From: Sweltsa coloradensis
Taxonomy: Eukaryota; Arthropoda; Insecta; Plecoptera; Chloroperlidae
Length of the DNA: 64,000 nt
Reading direction: 5' to 3'
Assembly: GCA_024449915.1 (NCBI GenBank)
Contig: JAMZAV010001297.1
Coordinates: forward strand, 186,001 to 250,000
The notes beneath the pieces are model-generated. The model made no database searches, had not been told where the DNA came from, and saw nothing but the letters and a program-made list of their open reading frames with translations. The position numbers and the translations under genes are program-made. How positions within the stretch are numbered: position 1 is the first letter of the stretch; each line of letters starts with the position of its first letter. Positions 10,663-19,669 of the stretch are shown in pieces.

Positions 10663-10730
10663 GAGCCGGACTCGAACACGAGATACCTTCCTCCACTCCC
10701 GCACGCCTTCACCACTCGGATACTGCACCT
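10663..10730 (-). ncRNA. Class II tRNA-like fragment (Ser/Leu type)
   Basis: On the minus strand an A-box-like ATCCGAGTGGTGAAGGCG and a B-box GTTCGAGTCC are separated by a stretch long enough for an extended variable arm. The acceptor and anticodon stems do not pair well, so this is a SINE head or tRNA pseudogene, not a working tRNA gene. Confidence 0.5.
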
Positions 10731-11776
10731 ATAAGTAGCAGAGCGCGTTAGCTGGCTTATGAGAGTCTTGCCCATGAGCGGGTAATTCGAAACATAAAAC
10801 TGCAGAACATAACATGCGTTTACGACTCAAATTGTTAATAAGAATTGTTATTTATTATTTTCTTTCTTACTGGTATGGTTATTTGTGGGCGAACTTAGCA
10901 TTATTATATAATTTCAATGATATGCAACAAATACACTAGATAAAAACATTATATCGGGTTTATAATAATGACAATAATGTTGGCATTAATTATTAAAATT
11001 TGAGGCGGAAAAAATGTATTATAAAATTGTCTAGCCCTATGTATACAACAAGAAAAACCAATAATTTAGGTCTATACTTGGATTATACACAAAATAGAAG
11101 CATTATCTAAAAGTAATTTCGTGTAGCAGTCAGACTTTATAAACTTGATGTGAAACATAAATAAATAATACGTAATTCTGAATGCGTGAGGATTTGTGAG
11201 GAAATAATTTTAATTAGGCCTACTTAAATATGTAATTGTACAAATAATATAATACATTAATGTCGGGCAACACAATGGAAATGTCACAAGAGACTTGTAT
11301 TTGTATAAGATACCCTTTGTGAATCTGCTTAAGTACTGAACATATTAATAATTTATCAATTGATGTATTATTATGTTTTATTGTTATTAACTATTAAAAT
11401 AATTGATCATAGTTAATTTAAATATAACTAATAAGTAACATTCTTGGCTGTTAATTTGATTAGTTGACATTGGAAGATAGGCGTATTATACGTAGCTGGT
11501 AATATGATATTATTATTTTAATAAACAAATTCTTTGTAGAAATAGTTACAAACTGTGTGCTAGAAGATAAAGTAGCAAATCAATAATTACCGGAACGTGC
11601 ACCTAAAATAAAATTACCTTCAAATCCACCTTAAATCAACTAAGTTTCAAGTCAATTTCCGTATAAATAAATTTATTGGTTGTCAGTCGTCGTACTAATT
11701 ACTAAATTAGTATTGAGTGTAAGATACGGGAAGTCCAGTTTCAGCTTTTGTTATAATTATAATTATATTAATTCTA
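10731..11776. other. AT-rich middle of T
   Basis: No open frame resembling a transposase, no tandem repeat and no inverted repeat were recognised. This supports T being a non-autonomous derivative. Confidence 0.4.
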
Positions 11777-11865
11777 AAACGACTTTGGCGTTTCCCTAGT
11801 TATAGCAATCAGTGGTATGGACAGTGCGAACACCCGCGGATCAACGCCAGAATCAAAAAGGCAAT
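11777..11865 (+). repeat. F terminus followed by SINE-D-like block
   Basis: AACGACTTTGGCGTTTCCCTAG (11779-11800) is one F end without its partner. It is followed by TTATAGCAATCAGTGG and GCGAACACCCGCGGATC. The second block recurs inverted at 26176-26232 and has loosely tRNA-like A and B boxes. Confidence 0.5.
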
Positions 11866-12699
11866 CTCAGTGTTTTATATACAGACTTTCTATGATAATC
11901 TTATTATCTCATATAGATCAATATACAAGGTAAGTAGAATAATAATACATATTTCACTGATATATAAATAACGTTAATACAAAACATTAACAATTGCTGG
12001 ACAGCTAATGTAGATACGGCATTCCGCATTATAGAATTTGAGTTCGTAGCCTAGGCGTACGTTACGGTACGTAAGTGCGTATGACTATGAGGCAATTTAA
12101 GAATTGTCACGCATAAGTAGTATCTAGGAGCCAGTGCATTCACCAACGAAAACGTTATCAACATAAAACACTTATTAAAGGACCAATCAAGGAATTTATC
12201 AACATTGCCTCGAATACAAATATTCGCAGACGAACTCCAATGTTGAATGTTTTTCATCCATTTGATTGTTTTTAGTACAACGATATTGATATTTTAAGGT
12301 AACAGCAAAAACGATCGAACCTTATTCATAGGATATTAACGCATTATGTCGCATTAAAATTTGAAGACAACATCGTTGAATAATGAAAAAGTAACTGTCT
12401 TGTTAAAAGCATTATATTATTTGCAAAGTTTGACGCATACGTTCTTTCTTTTACATTTCGGATAGGGATAGGCCTACGTATCAAGTTTTGCTCATGTTTC
12501 ATTAATTAATAGCAATAAAATACGCAAAGAACGTGTATAAGAATAATAACTGGAGAATGATGTGTACTTGATTAAATCTATTTATTCGTGCAAAGTCTAC
12601 AAATAAATGTGCGAACATTTGCGTTTATACTTAAAATAAAACATCTGACATCTGCTCGTTACTGGACAGAGAGGTTGAATATTAATGGCTCTACCATCA

Positions 12700-13130
12700 A
12701 CAGCAATACCTCGCCTTTTCGCGCCCGGCAGTACACATTGATACATGCCCGTTACTCGGCTGTGCCGTTGACAGCAGTGCCTCGCCAGTACACGCCCTGC
12801 AGGACACATCAGTACATGCCCGTAACTCGGCAGTGCTTCTGACAGCAGTACCTCGCCAGTACACGCCCTGCAGGACACATCAGTACATGCCCGTTACTCG
12901 GCAGTGCCGTTGACAGCAGTGCCTCGCCAGTACACGCCCTGCAGGACACGTTGATACATGCCCGTTACCCGTCTGTACGGTTGACAGCAGTGCCCAGTCG
13001 CCAGTACGCCGTCCCGCGTATACAGCACGTTGACACATGACCGTGAGTAGATTGTGATATTGGCAGCAGTACCTCGCCAGTACGCGCCCAGCAGGACAAA
13101 ATGTTACATGCCCGTTACCCGGCACTCCGC
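12700..13130 (+). repeat. 71-bp minisatellite inside T
   Basis: Units contain CCTCGCCAGTACACGCCC and ACATGCCCGTTACTCGG. Unit starts near 12780, 12851 and 12922 are exactly 71 bp apart, and later units near 12995 and 13072 have small length changes. It mirrors the 25-bp minisatellite at the other end of T. Both are rich in GTAC and GCCCAG words. Confidence 0.8.
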
Positions 13131-13721
13131 CAGCACGAACAGTGCGTGCCCAGACCGTGCCCTGCACCACTGTGTTTGCTGGGTAGGTGTTATAAGTCAA
13201 AGAATATTAAAAAATCGTAATCCTGCGATTTTCATAAGAAATAATTTTTCGATTACGCTCAAATATCACACAAATAATATATTAATTCATAAAATAAAGG
13301 TTTTGTGAAAAAATCATCACAATCGGATAAAGCATGTAGATGTTATAAGTCGAAGAAATTTTTAAAAAAATCGAAAAAAATCGTAAAATTGCGATTTTTA
13401 TGAGAAATAATTTTTTGATTGTGTTCAAAAATGTGGCAGTCCTAAGTTCAGAGATTTCGAAGGCCTTTATAAAATTGCTTTGCAATTGGAGTATCGGTTT
13501 AGCCGGAATCGTGTTAACAAACACAAAAATACAGAAAAATGGAAAGAAAGAAAAAAAAAACATTCCGGATTTTTTTCTCCAGTGTAGTGAAATGGAATCT
13601 TCGCTTCGCTCGCGTCGCTCGCGTCGCTCATCCAATTATATCATCGATAATAAAATAAAGTCAATATATTATTTAGTTAATTTCTTAGCAAACAGTGGAT
13701 GCAGTACCTTTCAAAACAAAT

Positions 13722-13815
13722 TCTCTAGAAACAAAAGCTACCGTATTTGGTATATTATTTTGTTTACAATCTGTGTTGTCAAGATGCAATGCTTTTTATT
13801 GTATTTACTAAGGTT
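13722..13815 (+). repeat. Diverged fragment of palindrome P
   Basis: The words TAGAAACAAAAGCTACC and TTGTTTACAATCTGT occur in the same order and spacing as in the reverse complement of P copy 1 near 17640-17705. It is too short and diverged to define ends. Confidence 0.45.
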
Positions 13816-15119
13816 ACTGTCGTCAACTTACAAAAATTGCATGAATATTATTTAGGAGAGTAAAAACTGTAGATAATATTTAGAATCACAATGGCAAATG
13901 GGTTCTAGGATCGCTTAGGAAACAAAGTATAAGTACCACTGATAGGTCTTGAAATTTGAATTTGATGTGGTACCTCACGATGGCGATATCAGACTGTGAT
14001 GACAATGCTTACAACCTTTTTGAAAATATAACATTTTTCACACATAAGCAAAAGATGAACAAAAAGTAATTAGACTTAAAATGATTGTGCCTGAACAATT
14101 AAAAGTTTTCCTGCGTTTCCTCCATTACCTCAGCGACTTTGTTGGATTCTTCTTTCTTCATAAGATGAAGACCTCTGATGTTGGAGACTGTGCAGATATA
14201 GCATTTAGTTCAAAGGTGAAAATCTAAACGCTTATGAACCAATTCCAACATAACCGGTATAGCTTTCCTCCTGAAAACTAAAGCTATTGTTCTTCTCCTG
14301 AAGGTCCACAATTCGAAATTGTCTGGTTTTGTTAACAAAAAACTTAGCTTGACCTACATAGGCCTGTAGGCCCTACATATATTTATTTTACACTTATCTA
14401 GGCCCTATCAGATGAAAAACATTTAAAAAATACAGAATGAAAATACGCTATCCTATTTGAACGTAAAGACATCTTTTTTTAAATTTGTTGTTCCTAAACA
14501 GCTCAAAACCTCATCAGAAATTTTGGAAAGAATAAAGTTCACCTAGTAGTGCCTCTATTTTTTCCATTTTCAAGAATTTTTATTTTACCCATGTAGCACT
14601 ACGGAATAAAAAAACTGGACTAAATAAAAAAAATTGCAAGTAAAGTAAAGTCTAAGTTTCTTCAGAGTTCAAAGTACCCCTAGGCCTACAATCTTTATAA
14701 ATTGCTTCCTTATATTTACCTGTAAGTGACAGGCTTATTAGCCCTGTCGTGCCAGCCAAGTTACAAACATACATTTTGTAGTCTTTATAAGAAAGTGACT
14801 TTAAAGCCAAAGTTAATAGGAAAGACAAATAAGAGTAGTTACAAATAGAAAAATATCAGCCATCTATAACCCACATAGGCCTAAACTATGTACGTAATTA
14901 AAGTCCCTATAATCGGCTACATTGGGCGTACTAATCAACCCAAAAATCAATACAAAAATTGTTTTGGTAGAAATGATAAAAAAAAGGCCCACATGGGTAG
15001 TGGGCAATAGCTATTCGCGCGGCAGGGAATATATTCCGATGTACATTAAATTTTACACATTGTAGGCCCTACAGTAGTATATTATCAGTATTTTTGTTAA
15101 TCATCCAAGATCAGTCCAA
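13816..15119. other. Low-repeat interval
   Basis: Few dispersed repeats are recognised here, apart from the exon-like stretch described separately. This is one of the few places where older single-copy sequence could survive. Confidence 0.3.
14099..14353 (-). pseudogene. Exon-like open stretch with one in-frame TGA
   Basis: Reading on the minus strand from 14353, 47 sense codons run to a TGA at 14210-14212 and 36 more follow in the same frame to TAA at 14099-14101. The translation includes FELWTFRRRTIALVFRRKA before the TGA and KCYICTVSNIRGLHLMKKEE after it. The composition looks protein-like rather than AT-noise, but I recognise no family. There is no ATG at the upstream edge. It could be a decayed exon or a remnant of a mobile-element gene, and chance remains possible. 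Confidence 0.2.
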
Positions 15120-15335
15120 GAATATGGTAAATTTTGGACTTTTTAACAAAACCAAAATCCTGAAAATCATAATAATGTTTTTATATTATTAATAAGAAAA
15201 TATTTTGAAAAGTGTTATTGTAGAGCGTTATTATTAGCTTATAAGGGCCCCTTATTAGGGCTTATTGAGCCCGTTTAAACTACTAAAAATTTTAAACATC
15301 TGTGGTATAGTCGGCCGAGCGATTTAAAATTTGCT
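15120..15335 (+). repeat. Repeat X-related fragment
   Basis: The block TTTTGGACTTTTTAACAAAA and a later CGGCCGAGCGA word occur in the order seen at 1220-1400, next to repeat X copy 2. Similarity is patchy, so this is an old copy of the region flanking X. Confidence 0.45.
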
Positions 15336-15772
15336 TAGGATCGCGAAGCGACTGAGTGACTCTATTCAACTCAAACGGCTCTTCTGTGATTCTGGGGTGT
15401 GTCTGTGTCTACATAAAAATCAGCCGAATCGCTGAATAAATTGCCCTGAAATTTTAAACAGACATCCGGTAGGAGTTTACTGAGAACTGCTTTCAAAATC
15501 AGCTAGATCCATTGCGATTTAAACCGACAAGAAATAATAAATTGACAAATAGGCTGCTAATGTGAAGGAATTATTTTAACGACTATGGTCTTGTTTTTGA
15601 AAAAATAATTTTTGTTTGTTGTTTGTCTGGCTGTGAAATGCAGTGCTCATGGTTTATCGAATGTTGCACGTTCAAGGTACCCCGAAATTCCGCTCGGAGA
15701 TTGAGTACAGCTTAAAAATTTTACACGTATTTCGTACTGGCTATGTTTTCCATGGTATTGTCACAGATGATT

Positions 15773-16455
15773 GGATGAGCGAAGCGACGGCTTCAATTTC
15801 ACTGACTCCCAAAACAATTAGCTCGGGTGTTTTTGTTTTTTGTTTTTGTTTTCTGTTTGTTCGCTCTCTACCGAGAAAACTGCATGCGATCTTGATGAAA
15901 ATTGGAGGAGACCTTCGAAATCTCTGAACTTACCCTGCCACGTTTTTGGGTACAATCGAAGAAATATTTCTCATGAATATCGTACATTTCAGATTTTTTT
16001 CGATTTTAAGTGCGATATTTTCGTGACATTTGGGCCGATTCTGACCAAACTGGACGGGTGGGGCTACAACGTTCATATTTTACATGACATTAGGGACATT
16101 AGGGTTATGGTGATGTAGTACCTTTCGAAAGAAAAAGTTGAAAAGGTTACCCAAAATCCATAGAAATAAAGGTTTTAATATAAGTTTTTTTAGGTATATA
16201 AACAAGTTATTATAGAAACTTGACAACAATCACCTACAATGCGTACAAAAAGCAAGTCTACGGGCATCCAGATATTTAACATTATAATAACTTTAGCAAT
16301 TAGTAGGCATATAACTTTTAAAAATTATCCTAATTTAACAAGAATGATTTTGCAATAGAACTTGAAGAAGTAACGATATCCCACGCATACCTACTAAAAA
16401 CTTAAAATAAGGTATTCCGTCAACGCGGATAAAAAAGCGTTCGCGAAGCGGCCTA
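15773..16455 (+). mobile_element. G element (subtype Gb) nested in SINE-A
   Basis: It starts TTGGATGAGCGAAGCGAC. It contains the CAATTTCACTGAC, GAAATCTCTGAACTTA and TTTGGGCCGATTCTGACC words of subtype Gb, and ends with AACGCGGATAAAAAAGCGTT and a worn CTAG (GGCCTATAG). The SINE-A body is interrupted at CACAGATGA / TTGACTACACTG. Confidence 0.75.
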
Positions 16456-16550
16456 TAGTTGACTACACTGCGTTATATGCATTTCAAAACATGGTAAATA
16501 ATGTTTTAAATACAATCCAGATATAACAAAATCTTTCTCAAACAGAGTAT

Positions 16551-17820
16551 CTAGGGCGACGGTCGTTCGCCCGCAGCCAAGCGCACGCGACTGCTAGTAG
16601 GCGATGATAACTCGACTCTGTTTACTCCTACCCGAGTTGGGGGATTTTCAGCTATCTGCACACGCTTTCCCGAAAGAATTACTGTCTTCAAACTCGGTAT
16701 ATGACCTGATATGTGGTCCATGACAAACAAACAAAAAAATCAGCCCGTTTCGATAACCCGTTCTGTGTCAAAAAAAGTTCGTAAAAATCGACGAAAATCT
16801 TCCGGTTGGCTAGTTGGTTGGTGGGGAGGAGGGGGGGGGAGGAGGGGATTCTGCCAGAGTAATAAGAGCCTACAGAGAAAACGGTACACCTTAGAACTAT
16901 GAAACTTGGACCACACTTAGATGTACCTCAGACTCACATATTTCTGCCGAGAGACAAGCAATATACTACACCCAACACCCCCTAAATCATCCCCTAAAAT
17001 TAAAATAATTCATAGCTCTAACCCAAAATTGAATTTTTAATCAAATTAGTTATTAAAATTATGGTCTTATGTGTTTTAACCCAATTGGCCTATTCTCATA
17101 ATATAAACCACATTTTTTCAACCCCCATCCCTTATAGTTTATAGGTATTATTTTTACCTTCATTTCCAGCATTCACCATGAAGGCACCTAATGAGTTATC
17201 AGCATGAAATTTGGCATGGTGGTTCACACTAATATGAAAAATAATTCGCTGTGAGGTAAGCGATATTACACCCCCAACACCCCGAAAATCATCCCCTAGA
17301 ATTGGAATAATTCATAGCTCTAACCCAAAATTGAATTTTATTCAAATTAGTAAATTATGTTTTAATATGTTTTAACCCAATCGGCCTTTTCTCATTTCCT
17401 AAACCACATTTTTTCAACCCGATTTCCAGCATTCACCATGAAGGCACCGAATGAGTTGATGTTTCACCCCCACTGTTCCCTACCACCCTTAACTTTGGGA
17501 AAAACTTTAGTTCGTATTTAATACAATTTTAATATTTTATTGCTGATTAAAATTATGCGTCAATGTGTTATATTCCGGTCAACAAATCATTTACACAAAC
17601 ACCCAATACGACATTTACCATAGGAAATTTAATGAAAACATTGTATATTGCCAACTACAGATTGTAAACAAAAACAAAAGATGGTAGCTTTTGTTTCTAG
17701 ACAATCTGTTTAAAGGTAGGCCTACTGTAGACCTATCCACCTTTACACGTATTTCACGTTTTTCACGCCTTGATATGAAACAATCAACAAAAAGATGTGA
17801 TATCCCCCCAAAATACGAAA

Positions 17821-17853
<33 letters not shown>

Positions 17854-18342
17854 CGGCTGCCAAGCTCTCCTTCCAAAGTCTTCGACTGTGAATGCTGTGA
17901 GATATAGAAGTTGAGCCATCAAGCATTTCATTCTTTCTCCCTAGTTTTGCATTGAAAAGAAGTAAGATCATTTCGCCTGTGGACGAGCGCCAAGTCAACC
18001 ATTTTCGTGGTAAAAAAATGGATTTTTTTAAAACTTAAAATCATAAAAAAATTACCTGGCTATTGATTTTGGTACGAGGACTTCAAAAATTCAATGGCCA
18101 AGTAATTTTTTAATGATTTTGAGTTTTAAATTTTTACTTTTTTTTACCACGAAAATGGTTGCCTTGGCGCTCGTCAACAGGCGAAATGATCTTACTTCTT
18201 TTCAATGCGAAACTAGGGAGAAAGAATGAGATGCTTGGCTCAACTTCTTTATCTCACTGCATTTACAGCCGAAGACTTTGGAAGGAGAACTTGGCTGCCG
18301 TTTTTTTTTTTTTTTTTTTTACAAATTTTTGTATTTTGGGGA
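16551..18342. mobile_element. Palindrome P, copy 1
   Basis: The left terminus at 16551 is CTAGGGCGACGGTCG, and its reverse complement folds as a GGGCGA...TCGCCC stem ending in CTAG. The left arm runs to about 17998. The central hairpin (17999-18166) is bounded by ACCATTTTCGTGGT on both sides. The right arm repeats the left in reverse but is cut after about 175 bp. The left arm has two ~265-300-bp tandem units (16970-17500). Open frames with a STGEMILLLFNAKLG string occur in both arms simply because the arms are copies. Confidence 0.75.
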
Positions 18343-18394
18343 TGAACCTACGTCTACCACAATTCGTGTAAAACGGCGCCTTAGCCAACTAGAT

Positions 18395-19209
18395 TGTCAA
18401 CTCTTTTTTGCTTCACATTTTTGATAGCGGACCTACTCTTTATTTATTCAAATCTTGTCATTTGTTTTGTTTAAATTTTTATAAACTTTTTTTTAAAATT
18501 TTTATATTGAACGATATTTTACAGAGCAGCCCTACTATAATCACCCTGTGTGAGACACTACATGGGCCCATGCTTAAGACAAAGGTGAAGGTAAAAGAGT
18601 TTTGTTCTAATCCATGTAAGTGGTATCGATTCATCTTTGAAACTGGGTGTTAAAGCATTGCCGGAAGATTTATTCCATCTCTCGTGTTATAATTGATGTT
18701 TATATCTAATTACTAATTATAATTTTAATTGAACATAATTGTGTTTTATAATTCATCAATTCATATTTCGTTTAATATAAATTAAAATCTTACAAGAAAT
18801 ATTTGCTATGCGTCTTAAATATTACGATGAAAACCCTCAACAAACGGTAATTTGTTAAATGTAATTGAATTTGAGTGGATACTAATACCTGTACAAAGGT
18901 TGCAGGTCAAGTGCTTCGTCTCTCACAATTCCGTTGTATTATTCGATTCCTTTATTTCCATCTTCATTTTCGAGGACCCTTCCCCTTCCGCCGCACTCTT
19001 CTTCACCCATTCACCACAATCCTCTAACCGCACCCACCCACCCTCCCTCCTAAAACCCAATACATATTTTAGATTTCAAAAAGACTATGTCTCAGTCATA
19101 CTATCTCCAACCATATATTTTCCTTCTAACCTTAATTAAAAAAGCACTTGATATCATTGTCAAGAGACTAGACACAACTCCTTAGACTTACTATATACAA
19201 GATTAATAT
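18395..19209. other. AT-rich spacer
   Basis: No gene is supported. 18940-19060 is strongly pyrimidine-rich (CCCTTCC, CACCCACCC words), but no retroelement end or exon could be recognised in it. Confidence 0.3.
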
Positions 19210-19285
19210 TTGGATGAGCGTAGCGATCGCAGCGAGCGAAGTGAAGACTTCAATTTCACTGACCCCCAAAAAATTTAGCTCTAAT

Positions 19286-19316
<31 letters not shown>

Positions 19317-19333
19317 GTTTTTTTGTTATTTTA

Positions 19334-19461
<128 letters not shown>

Positions 19462-19669
19462 TATTTTCCACTAATAGGCTTAGTAGGAAGGTTGGCAGAA
19501 AAGGGCAGTATGCCCCAAGCACAAGGTGTCTGCCAGCCTCTACACAACAAACTGTGATAATAAACAAGAACTTATAAAACATAGAACATAGAGATAAAAG
19601 AGACAAACATAGAAGAGACAAATTAACAAAACAATAACAATTCAATGAATTCATAATATCAAAAAGCAA

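Larger units (their letters stand above)
9977..13183. mobile_element. Transposon T, 3.2 kb, TA-flanked, non-autonomous
   Basis: The ends are inverted repeats, CCCAGCAAACACA on the left and TGTGTTTGCTGGG on the right, each flanked by TA. Removing 9977-13183 plus one TA restores the G consensus around CATxTAGGTGT, which fixes both boundaries. No transposase frame is present. The interior holds GC-rich minisatellites near both ends, an AT-rich middle, a tRNA-like fragment and an F terminus. TA duplication fits a Tc1/mariner-type mechanism, but the class is not proven. Confidence 0.75.
9788..13635 (-). mobile_element. G element (subtype Ga), split by transposon T
   Basis: Read on the minus strand, the element starts with the GAGCG end (window 13635, CGCTCATCCAA on the plus strand) and ends with the CTAG cap at 9788 (CTAGGAAGCTTCGC). 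The left piece is 9788-9976 and the right piece 13184-13635. Both match other Ga copies such as 30872-31484, including the words GCGATTTTCATGAGAAAT and AATCGGATAAAGCAT. The break lies inside the AAGCATGTAGGTGT word, where T is inserted. Confidence 0.8.
15341..18394 (-). mobile_element. SINE-A copy split by G and P insertions
   Basis: On the minus strand the tRNA-like head begins at 18394 (GGCGCCTTAGCCAACTAGA on the plus strand) and is broken by P at about 18342/16551. The body continues in 16456-16550, is broken again by a G element (15773-16455), and resumes at 15341-15772 down to the core. The pieces rejoin into one SINE-A that follows the intact copy at 29170-29766. No F module is attached at the head end. 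Confidence 0.7.

Noticed and set aside
17615..18371. Conserved STGEMILLLFNAKLG-type peptide in P, also at 45543-45761
   Set aside because: It occurs because the P arms and copies are near-identical DNA. No start context, domain or codon bias suggests translation, and it ends in homopolymer runs.
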